Assembly (NCBI RefSeq): GCF_050947335.1
Contig: NC_134993.1
Coordinates: forward strand, 10,044,001 to 10,108,000
Direction of reading: 5' to 3'
Origin: Megachile rotundata
Lineage: Eukaryota > Arthropoda > Insecta > Hymenoptera > Megachilidae
DNA length: 64,000 nt
Below, piece after piece: positions 30,111 to 40,629 of this stretch. How positions within the stretch are numbered: position 1 is the stretch's first letter; each line of letters starts with the position of its first letter. Both the position numbers and the translations under genes were made by a program. The notes beneath the pieces were generated by a model. The model saw only the letters and a list, made by a program, of their open reading frames with translations, was not told the origin of the DNA and ran no database searches.

Positions 30111-32519
30111 TGGCTTTGCTCGTAAAAATTCGAGCAAAACGATACATTTTGTATCGTTCAAAAAAATACATGTAAAATACAAAAAAATAATTAGCGAGCA
30201 TAGTGACAAAATGACTCTCCATCCTAAGATGGACAGCCATTAATAGTTCCCCTCTTCTTTGGCAACTTTGCCGGGGCTCTTCGGCATATAGCCTCTTCTC
30301 TCTTCGGCAAAGCCTCACAAAAATCACTCGGGGAATTTTACGGTAACTCGGACATTCTTATTTTTCAATTACATATACTCTTAATTTTACTATCAATCTC
30401 CATAAACGGATAGCAGACAATTTTATAAAAATAAAATTGCACCACTATCCATTTATTTCGATCGATAACAAAATCGAAATTTTATACAATAAGTTAGTTT
30501 GGTAAGAATAATAATTACTCAAAATAAAAATACGAACAGCGATTCTTAAAACACGCTGTCCGTAAAAGAATGTCCGAGCAGAATATTTTATTTCACTGCA
30601 CTTCACTTCACTGTATACTTCATTTTTGCAGTCGGATCTAGAACCCGACTGCGCCTTACAAACTAAAAGGCCTGGCCTGAACGAACAATCGAGTTCAAGA
30701 GATATTAAATATATTCATATTTAATTTTTCTCTTCTCGATTTTTCGTGAACCCCCAGATGCAAGCATCTCACGTGTGAGAGAGGAGGACAGAGAAACGTG
30801 AACGCTTGCTCTGGCCCTACCTACTTAAAACTAACTCATTCACACCAGAAGTAAGCTACCTGCCTGCCTATCGCTATATTTAAAAAATTGCAAAGTCCAT
30901 TCTCACAAAAACACACTCCACGGTTCTCACACATACCACCCGGGTGCAAAAAAGCCTAATCCTAGGGAGTACGTCCCGGGACGTCTCCGACACCCGAGTT
31001 CAATACTACATTCACACTCTAAGTTCATACCTTTTTGCTGAAATCGACCGACAATTGACAGTGAACATACATATTTCATTTTCGTACTCTTTCAAATATT
31101 CAATGTAATATGTACATGTGATAATTTAAAGTGCTAATAGAATTTTCTAACTTATTTACTTTATGTAATTTTCAAATGACTCTACTTGCATTTTGTATGC
31201 ATTTTCAAATGACTTGACTTGCATTTTGTATGCATTTTCAAATAGAATTTTGCAAAATTTAAAAAATGAATCTATAGTTTAATCGACACAAGGTCCACGA
31301 CCTAACCACACACACACGTGTAACTTGTGTCGATAATTCACTGTCAATTTGTCGATCGCCAAACATCTTAAAACTAAACCGTGTCCACCTGCCCTAACCC
31401 ATGCGAGTAGCATCTAAGCACGCGCATGAGTATAGAGCATAAAAATGAACACGGCCACATGTATTTTGACCTACCAGTTTTCTTCATGTGTGCTGAAAAT
31501 CCTGAGCTAAAAACATGATTAGTAACATGCTAATAAAGTGTCTTCCAGCAAAAATTGACTCTAACTTTAAAAAATTTTCAAAATGGAAAATGGAAGATCA
31601 CTTTGCAAAAATCTAAGTATACGATTGTTTCATTTTTAACAGATTTGTGATATCAAAGTAAATTTCTAAATGACTCAAACATTCGTAAATAACTTTGATA
31701 TCGAAATCTGTTTCTCGCGATACTTTCTTGCACATATGTATTTAAAAAATTTTCACGCGTACGTAAAAATTGAAAATGACTCGATAACTTTATGAAAGTG
31801 ACTCGATAAGTACTGTGAAATCGGAGGGTCATCCGACTTCTATGTACTAATTTTAATTTTAAATTGAAAAGAAGTTAAAACGCGATGTACAAGAAAACCC
31901 TAACCTGAGCTAATAAATGAAATAAACAGTGTGTACAAATTTTGCACGATCGTACAGTCGTGGTCACTATGCTCGCTCAAAAATATAAAATACAACCAGT
32001 TCCCGTGTCGCTTCGGACCATTCGTCCTACGACATGATGGGAACCGGAGGAACCGTAAAGCATGCGACTCACCGTTCGCTGACTTGCATCACTGCCATCA
32101 TTTTAGCGTAGTTGGCTGCGTTTGGACTGCTTTGGATTGCTTTGGATTGCTTTGGACTGCTTTTTGGATTTGGTAGTTTGTCCATTGGATTGGGTGGCCT
32201 TCTGTAATCATAGCAGGACAACAATTTAGTAACTGTATATCAATTTGCATTTCGAGTAACGTACACATTTTTTGAACGCAAACAGTAAACAAGTTTTTGT
32301 GACTTTGAGCATGCATGCAGTACATTACAAACACCGGTAATAAATTTGCAAACGTGTATCAAAACTTATAGTCATACAGGAAACTTGATAAAATATTTGA
32401 AAAAGTATGTCAAATAGCTTGGATAATTATTGTATTGCATGTGTTAAAACGTTTGCAAATTTATACCGAAACACATAGATAACTACATGCAACAACACAC
32501 TAAAACACTTGTACAAGTA

Positions 32520-32830
32520 TGCAAGACACTTAAATAATCACTACATAAAATACACTGAAGCTTCAGTAACAGTTTGTTAAAATGTTTAAATAACCATTCT
32601 ACATAATACACTAAAGCACCAGTAACAGTTTGTTAAAATATTTAAATAACCATTCCATAATACACACTAAAACACCAGTAGCAATTTGTTAAAACATTTA
32701 AATAATCACTCCATAAAATATATTAAAACACCAGTAACAATATGTCAAAACAATTAAATAATCATTGCATAAAGTACACTAAAGCACCAGTAACACTATG
32801 CCAAAACACTTAAATAATCACTCCACAAAA
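32520..32830. repeat. 56-bp tandem repeat, 5-6 copies
   Basis: The unit starts AATAATCACT and includes ACACTAAAGCACCAGTAACA, then TTGTTAAAACA. Decayed copies continue towards 33130. It lies inside the long inverted-repeat element. Confidence 0.8.
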
Positions 32831-33339
32831 AACATTAAAACAGTAAAAAATTAATAAAACATTCATATAACCGCACCATAAAACACAGTAATAAATCCGT
32901 ATACACATGCACAATCACTTAAGGAAACACACTAGTAAAGTCACTGATACTTGTAGAACCACCCCATAAATTTTATTAATACACCCCCCATAATTAATAA
33001 AAAATAATTATTAAAGCACATTAAACACTAGTAATAACACACTAGGTACACTAATATATCCGTATATGCATGCAGGTAACACACTGGTTAAGTCACTGAC
33101 ACTTGTAGAATTACACCATAAAATTTGTTAATACACCCGCATATTTATTAAAAAATATTTATTAAAACACACTAAACACTTATTAAAGCACAGTAGGTAA
33201 CACAGAGACAAGCACAATATCGGTAAAGTAAATTCTTGTCTCGTACCGGTAAGTGTTGACAGGGCCGATCCGACCTCCTCGACTTCCAAAACAAAACTGA
33301 GCAGCAGTGACCTCTTCGAGTGTAAGTGCGATTGGTAGT

Positions 33340-34503
33340 TTACAGTAGCCAATTAGACATCGTATAATCTACCAATAGATCAAATTCGATCTCTTCGAGT
33401 GTAATAGTGATTGGTAATGCACACTAACCAATTAGACATCATGTAATCGACCAATAGCGTGCAACCATTCTGATTGGATGTTGTATAATTATTCTAACGT
33501 TAATTCTTTTATAATTTTATATTTTTCGATTGTTTATTAACAAATTTATTGCTGCAATTATTTAAATTTATTATTTTTTTTAACTTACTCTTGCATATTG
33601 CGGGACATTAAATTTTTTTTTAATGTTGCAAAATGATTATTAATTAATCTATTGCGATATATTTTATTGTAATTAATAATTTTTTAGTTATTTATTTATG
33701 AAATTGTTGTTGTAACTATTCAAATTCATCGTTTTTTATTAACTTACTCTAGCGGATATGTTGCAAAATGATTGTTAATTAATATATTACGATATATTTT
33801 ATTGCAACTCATTATTATATAAATTAATTATTGTAATTAATTATTTCCATAACTTTCTCGCGCAAATATCTTGTAAATTATCTACGAATTATTGTATTTA
33901 AATTTATTTTTATGTAATTCTTTGTAATTACTTATAATTGAAGGGACTCGGTATAGTGTGCGAACTGTTTTGAACACATAATAGTTTCATATTTTTCGAA
34001 AAGTTTCATTCTTGTGTTATTAAAAATTCAAATTTATGCGCGGTTTTTTGAATAGTGACGTCATCAACGAAAATGGAACAAGCGGCGCCATCTCTCCGGC
34101 GAACAGGGTGAACTACACACTTTTGCAGCTGGAGTTTAATTAGTTTCATCTTCTACCGCTAGGCGGCGGTATATAAGACATAAACCCTTAGGATAATTAG
34201 GACTAGACTAGGAATAGTTAAAAATTTATAATAGCTTGGTAAAGTGAAAACAATTCAAAGTTAATTAGTCTTGCATTCCAAAGTAATTCGGTTCATATTA
34301 TAATCAATTAAGCTAATAAAATCAACTATATTGAATTAAATAAAAAAATGATACACGTTTCGCCATCTGATGGTCGAATAATGAAACTAATGAAAGTACA
34401 GTTTCAAAAGTGTGTAGTTCACCCTGTTCGCCGGCGAGATGGCGCCACTACTTCCATTTTCGAAAAAATTCAATTAACACTGATTTTATTGGCTTAATTT
34501 ACA
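33340..34503. repeat. Right inverted arm
   Basis: Reverse complement of the left arm (see the 26035-34503 entry). It lacks the 260-bp insertion and carries a private ~30-bp change near 33600 (GCGGGACATTAAATTTTT). Confidence 0.82.
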
Positions 34504-35859
34504 AAAAACTAAAGCAAATATTATTTTTCGAGACAATCTTATGCATATTATTATTTATTAAAACGAAAAAGTTAATTTCATTGAACCAATTTGAAAAAGG
34601 TGGTGCCGCCATCTTGTAATGAACAGTAAAACTATCAAAATGGCGTTTCACTTTAAATGACTTTTTCTCATAATACGTAAAATATCCTACGCTTTCAACA
34701 GAACCGAGAAAATATTTTTACAGTATTCTGAATGCATCAGAAAATAAAATAAAGAATAATTCCATTATTTGTTTTTTTTATTTAATCACTAATTATAATA
34801 TATTACATGTTGTTACAAGTGTACGCCTTGTACTGTCAAGGTTACACTTATCTCCAAACTTTGAAACTTGTTCGAAAATGCTAATGTAATATTTAAATAT
34901 TTGGTACATTGAAAATAGCATACAGACAAAAATCAAAGTGTGAACAATTTCTAAATTTAAATGCTAATTTTTCAGTTTAAAGAATTCTTTTTATAAACGA
35001 TGCTGTATAATTAATCACTGTCATCTATAATTCCAACTTATAACTTCTGTCACCTCATGACACATGTGCGTCAGTATTTCTAAAAATATACTGCGAAAAT
35101 CTTATTCCGACAAGAGTTATTTAAATTACGCGCCACATTTTGCAATGGATACCTGTATCAAAATATGATTTCTGTTCACCAAGAGATGATACCCAAGTTG
35201 CGCATTATGGCTAACTTCAGTGGTCTCCCTACCAGTTAATGTTGCGAAACTGTCATAGGTTTTCCACATCGTTGACCATATACATGGTGGCGAAAAAAGA
35301 AGGAGATTTTAACAGGTATAAAGAAACGACGTAATGACGTACTCTAAACATAATCAAACTGACTCAGGAATCACATTCGACCATCATCAGACTCCCATTT
35401 TGAAATTATTAAATTTCCATATAACAAAAACTCTAATTCACTCAATTTAATAACCTATTTCTAAATTACGTAGTCTAACAATGAAAAATCACTAGATATA
35501 CACGTATGGCATCACAAAAGTCACAAATGCGCACGCGCAATGCACTCGCTTATGAAGCATACGGATCCAATCGGGATTAACATGCGCAGACCGCGCAGAA
35601 ATTCGTCATATGATGAGTATGCTCTTCCGGGGAACAAATAATGACTGAAAGGTGGTGTTCGTAACCAATTTAGCCAACTATTTCCGGAATAATAAATCTC
35701 CTTGAGGTGACGTTTGCTGTTATTGTCTGCAAGGTGTGTTCATGCGAATCATAATATCGTCAGACGCAGTACAGTGACATGTATATAGTTCCAATCAAAT
35801 TTTCCAAACAATAGGATATCAGTTTGAATATTTCCACATCAAGTGTCTTCCCAAACAAA
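34504..35859 (+). other. Intergenic / Arf upstream region
   Basis: No gene was seen. The last ~200 bp before the Arf start should contain its promoter and 5' UTR. No clear TATA box is visible, but TTTCCGGAATAA (about 35681) contains an ETS-like GGAA core. Confidence 0.4.
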
Positions 35860-36402
35860 ATGGGCCTAACAATCAGTAGCCTGCTTACTCGGCTTTTTGG
35901 TAAAAAGCAAATGAGGATATTGATGGTGGGTCTGGATGCTGCTGGCAAAACTACAATATTATACAAATTGAAGCTTGGTGAAATTGTCACAACAATACCT
36001 ACCATTGGATTCAACGTTGAAACTGTTGAGTACAGGAATATATGTTTCACGGTGTGGGATGTTGGTGGCCAGGATAAAATCAGACCACTATGGAGACATT
36101 ACTTTCAAAATACGCAAGGCCTCATTTACGTTGTTGACAGTAATGATCGTGAACGTATCGCAGAGGCTGAACGTGAATTAGCAAACATGTTGAAAGAAGA
36201 TGAACTGCGAGATGCGGTTCTCTTAGTTTTCGCTAACAAACAGGACCTACCAAATGCCATGTCTGCGGCAGAACTTACAGATAAATTAGGACTTAATTCT
36301 TTGCGAGGACGTCATTGGTATATTCAGAGTACCTGTGCTACTCAAGGACATGGCTTGTACGAGGGACTTGATTGGTTGAGTAATGAACTTGCTAAAAAGT
36401 GA
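35860..36402 (+). CDS. Arf4: Class II ADP-ribosylation factor (Arf4/Arf102F-like)
   Basis: Encodes a 180-residue small GTPase of Golgi and endosomal membrane traffic that recruits coats in its GTP form. Start ATG at 35860; the N-terminus is MGLTISSLLTRLFGKK, with Gly2 as the myristoylation site and an amphipathic helix. Motifs: P-loop GLDAAGKT (24-31), switch I PTIGFNVE with the effector Thr48, WDVGGQ (66-71), NKQD (126-129) and TCATQG near 159. MGLTISSL and the divergent C-terminal half match human ARF4/ARF5 better than class I Arf. The whole gene is one uninterrupted frame, so it is either intronless in its coding part or a functional retrocopy. A poly(A) signal lies at 36757. The next gene, ZNF598, converges on it. 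Confidence 0.95.
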   Translation: MGLTISSLLTRLFGKKQMRILMVGLDAAGKTTILYKLKLGEIVTTIPTIGFNVETVEYRNICFTVWDVGGQDKIRPLWRHYFQNTQGLIYVVDSNDRERIAEAERELANMLKEDELRDAVLLVFANKQDLPNAMSAAELTDKLGLNSLRGRHWYIQSTCATQGHGLYEGLDWLSNELAKK

Positions 36403-37813
36403 TAAAGCATTGTCGTTATTCATAATCTTCATGAACAGTTTAATCATTGAGCATGGACGTAGAAGACAGGTTGCAGTTTCCGTTTTGTCAGATTACGCAC
36501 TATGTGTACATGTTTAATACCACTGTGATTGTAATTTCTAAGATAAAAATCATGCTTGAAATAATAGAGTATAACTTGACCGACATAACTTACATGATGC
36601 TTATATTGGTTTCATTTTTAAAGTGAAATTTTCAAAAAAGAAAAAAATATAAATTAGATGAGTGTGTATGTTTACCAGTTCTGTATTATTTGTACGTGAT
36701 TTATAATTCCATTTGAGAAAGTTGTAAGTTCAATTGGAAGTGTATCTTGGATTTAAAATAAACATGGAATATTTCTACATTAATTTTAATATATAAGTTG
36801 TTTTTATTTTGCAATAAAACTATTATACAAAAGAAAAAAAATATAAGCAAATTTTACACTTCTATGCACTTTACTCTGCGTCTGTGCAGCAAATTGAAAA
36901 TGAAATATATATTGCGTAATTTACCATTTTTATTATCCTGTTTTTTGAATAAATAATAAATTATAGAACTAATGATAATAATAAATTATGAAAATTTTTA
37001 AAACTTACCTGTTTTCCCTTATTTATAATTTTGTCGTTTTTTTTTAGAAGTAGACAAATAAATTTCTGTTATTGCACTTGAGTTTTTGTAATAAAATTTT
37101 GAAAATGTATTTTTATAACAAGGAGATGCAGAAACAATTATGTTTTATAATCTTATTGGGTAACTCAAAGTAATAATTTTATTATAGTACAAAACAGTAC
37201 ATTATCAATACATGCACTGTATAGTGTATAATGTATCAAATAATTTGTTAATATGCAGTGTTATTTTTATGCACCATAAAATTCTATTCCATGTCTACTC
37301 CATAAAAGACAATTAATAAATTACAGAAATGTTGTCTACTTATGAGTAATATGTATATACAGTACTTTTAACATATGACAGAATAGAGCATTGATTTTAA
37401 AACATTTTAATATGAATATCTTATTTATAATGTGTCAAGTGTTAAATTTTTTAAATTAATTTACACAAAATTTGTTATTATACAATGAATTATTGACTTC
37501 GTTCGCTATATGCATTTCACAAAATTATTAGTACAACCATTTGATAACAAATTTTTTTTATTTTAGGCAGCAATCACACGGGTCATTGAACAAATACCAA
37601 GTACAACATGGTAATTTGTTCAAACTAAATTTTAATACTAGTAACTGACCATTGGAATATGTACCATGTCTTCTGTCAGTAATTGTTAAATTAATTGATT
37701 ATTTTACACTGATTTACGCCAACCACAAAAATATTTGTTCAGCATATTTCCTTTATTGGTAGCTTACAGTCTGGGCAGAATTTGTAAATTAATTAAAGGA
37801 AGAGATCTATTAC
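36403..37813. other. 3' regions of Arf and ZNF598 (convergent)
   Basis: AATAAA at 36757-36762 suits Arf. On the minus strand TTTATT complements at 37752-37757 and 37557-37562 suit ZNF598. The rest is AT-rich with no gene seen. Confidence 0.5.
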
Positions 37814-40629
37814 TCATTTACGTACCCAAGAATTTTTTTGGTGCGGGACATTTTTGCCCAATGCTGGAAAATGATTTTCTAATGTATGACTAGTCATATG
37901 TGTTCGAAAATCGGAACCATTTTTCAAAACTTGACCGCAAGTTGCACAAATTTCTAAACCCTTAATCTTATTGCCACTCTCCTTTTTGTGAACTTTAAAT
38001 AGTTCTTGTTGTTTTTCAATGTCAGGTAACAGAACCAAAAGTTCTGGAAATACGTTCTCGAAAGCACTGAGACCCATAGCTTCGCGACAACGTGTGTAAT
38101 AATCTTGAGCGTTACACGTTCCTTGACGAAACAATCCGCTTATGTACCGAAACTCCTCGATTTGATCGTGTTGCATTAAAACTTCGTTAACTTTAGCTAC
38201 AAGACACCTGTTTCGTTTCTGAAATTCTGGAGGAGGTACATAATTATACGCACTGTTGTCCTTGCTATTATCTGGCAAGATAGAATAACTTTCTCCAGAA
38301 CTGTTTGTAAAAGTCAATCCATTACTGCTGTTCAATTTATCCATGCTATTGTATTTTATACAAAAACCAGGAGGTGGTGGAGTTGTTGTACCAAAGCCAG
38401 GTGGTGGATTTGTAAATCCAGGTGGTTTAGAACTACTACCGCTTAAAGCTGGAAATTCTTCTAAATGGCGAACATTTCTGTTAGTAGAGTTTAAACTATC
38501 TATTTTTAATTCAGTACGTTTCCTCTGTACTCCATTGGAAGTATTATTATCAGTATCCGTATTTACAACTGCTTCATTATCCATATTTTTATGCTTTTTC
38601 TTATCCTTCTTATTAGTTTGTTCTATCTCCTTCGAAGATTGTACACTTATATTTTTTGATGTATTTACACTGTTGCTCACGTTATCTGTGCTTTGCATTG
38701 ATTGTGAACTTGACTGTACAGCATCAATGTTATTTTTACTGTTTGCGCATGAATTTTTAGACGTCTCGCATTCTTTCTTGACAACGACAGTACTTACATT
38801 TGTTCTCGAACTGCTAGTCTCGCTTCCATTAACGTTATTATTATTACAATTTTGTTTAACCTTTTTCTTTTTCGTTTTTCCTTTCGTTATATCAGTGGTT
38901 GTTTTCACGTTATTACTGTTATTAGAACTTTGCGCCTGACTCCAAGAAGGTACCACGGTGATTGTTGATTGCTTCTTTGATTTGGATGATTTTGATAGAG
39001 TAGGAAAATCTTCTCCAGATTGGATAGGCGGTGGAGAAGGTACTAATGGCGGTGATGCAACCTTTTTAGGTTTCGGCACAGATGTCGATGCTGATTTAGA
39101 ACAAGTCCATTGTAAAACTTCTTTCCAATGAGCCAAGTTCGTATTGCTACTAGTCGACGGTTCTGATGAACCCAGTGCAGGAAAGTCAGATTCCATTGAG
39201 AGTTGAGCAGGACGAATTCTAATATTAGGACCTGAAACTTTTGTAGTGACAGTTCCATTTGGTTCGTGGTTTACTTGAATAGATACATTGGAAGTTGTCC
39301 CCTTTTGGGCTTGAGTACTTGATCCTGAAGAATTGCCACTTGACACGCTGAAATTAACAGTTTTAGAAATACTTGTACTCCCTGATTCTGGTCCCAATGC
39401 AGGGAAATTTTCATCTGTAACAGCAAGAGGCTGAGGTCTTATGGTACTACGAATCGTTACGTTACCTCTACCTTTACTTTGGTTTAAGGTAGGTACAACG
39501 GGTGTAGCGTTACCCAACGTTGGAAACTCTTCAGTACTTTGTACGTCCACGGATGGTTGCTGTACAAAAGTAGGTTCGTTGTTTGACACAAATACATTTG
39601 AAGTATTTGGTGTAACTGTTGGTTGATATTCCCTGAGATTATAATCTCTCCCACCGTAATCTCTTGAACTTCTGGAAGTTGATGCGCCTAACATTCCTCT
39701 TCTGTTCATCCGATTTTCACCACGTGGAGCTAGGGTGAATTCTAGCTCCAATGTTCTTGCTTGTTTAGCAGCTGCCTTGCTCAATTGTTTACTATGAACA
39801 CTTGCTTTATGTGCTTTAAGATCTATATCAGTTCTAAATACACTTGTAAATTTTTCCTCAGCACACATTCCCTCTTCGCACAGAAAATGTTCTTGTCTGA
39901 AATGATCTCTGAGGTAATCATAAGAACTATAATATTGATGCAAACCATCTGCATCGCAAAAATGGCAATATAAATGATCTCGTCTTAAATGGCGAAACAA
40001 CTCATCGTTATCCATATAACGCTGATCACAAAATTCACACAGTGGATGTCCTTTATGACTTTTGTCATCGATATCTCCTTTCCTTCTATGTTGTGCAAGA
40101 TCAGATCTTGTATAACAACGCCTTTCATGAGAAAATATCTGTTGTGAAAAGAGAAACAGTCCTTAAAAATCACAAAATCATAAATATAGAGATAAATTAT
40201 ATAGTGGTAACATACCTTTAAATTTTCCACGCAGAGATCACAATAATGCAATTCATGCTGATGTCTCATATGATCTTTCAAACTATTAAAATTATTAAAC
40301 ACTGGTTTTTCTTTACAAATATTGCAACTATTAGCCAATAAATCATAAAATTTACTTTGAATGTCAGGTGTATCAAAATGAATATTGTATCTGGTGTCTA
40401 ACAAGTTGCCTTTATGTAACTGGCGAAAAGGTTTTATCTCCTTGGTGAATACAACTTTTGGTAAATCTTGACGACAAATAGGGCACTCGTTTTGACAGCA
40501 AAGTACCCTCATCCTGGTACTACATTCATAACACACGGGATGTTCACACATACCGATACTATAAATATCAACATTTTTGTAACACACAACACAGGTGTTG
40601 TTGTTGGTACTTTCATTATTACCAGACAT
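37814..40629 (-). CDS. Znf598: E3 ubiquitin-protein ligase ZNF598
   Basis: Encodes the sensor of collided ribosomes that ubiquitinates small-subunit proteins (eS10/uS10) in ribosome-associated quality control. Two coding exons, 40629-40216 and 40138-37814, are separated by a 77-nt intron (donor GTATGT, acceptor TTCACAACAG) in phase 0, giving 912 residues; the human protein is about 900. Residues 13-52 form a C3HC4 RING (C13, C16, C28, H30, C33, C36, C49, C52). C2H2-type fingers follow (CNICKEK..., LCEFCDQRYMDNDELFRHLR, YCHFCDADG). A final finger (CATCGQVLKNGSDFRTHMTSH) ends the protein. The long middle is Ser/Thr/Asn-rich with a Lys-rich patch and a Pro-rich stretch, and carries six F-P-A/T-L motifs. 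Confidence 0.95.

Larger units (their letters stand above)
26035..34503. mobile_element. ~8.5-kb element bounded by >1.1-kb inverted arms
   Basis: The left arm 26035-27400 and the right arm 33340-34503 are near-identical reverse complements. Shared landmarks in order from outside are TTAAGCCAATAAAATCAG-like, GGCGCCATCTCTCCGGCGAA, CTAATTATCC, the GGCGGTATATAAGACATAAA complement, TTCGCACACTATACCGAG, TATTCGCGCGAGAAAGTTA and TCCAATCAGAATGG. The ~6-kb interior holds hairpins, two related inverted-repeat modules, and 39-bp and 56-bp tandem arrays. I see no transposase, integrase or polymerase frame. It could be a non-autonomous long-TIR DNA transposon, a foldback element, or a segmental inverted duplication. 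No target-site duplication was identified at the ends. Confidence 0.68.

Noticed and set aside
26035..34503. Polinton/Maverick or retroviral element
   Set aside because: The long inverted ends fit loosely, but no polymerase, integrase, protease or capsid-type frame is visible, and the arms are inverted, not direct, so LTR elements are excluded.
38343..38939. 198-codon plus-strand frame inside ZNF598
   Set aside because: It is antisense to the Ser/Lys/Asn-rich ZNF598 linker; the Leu/Phe/Ser-rich translation is a shadow.
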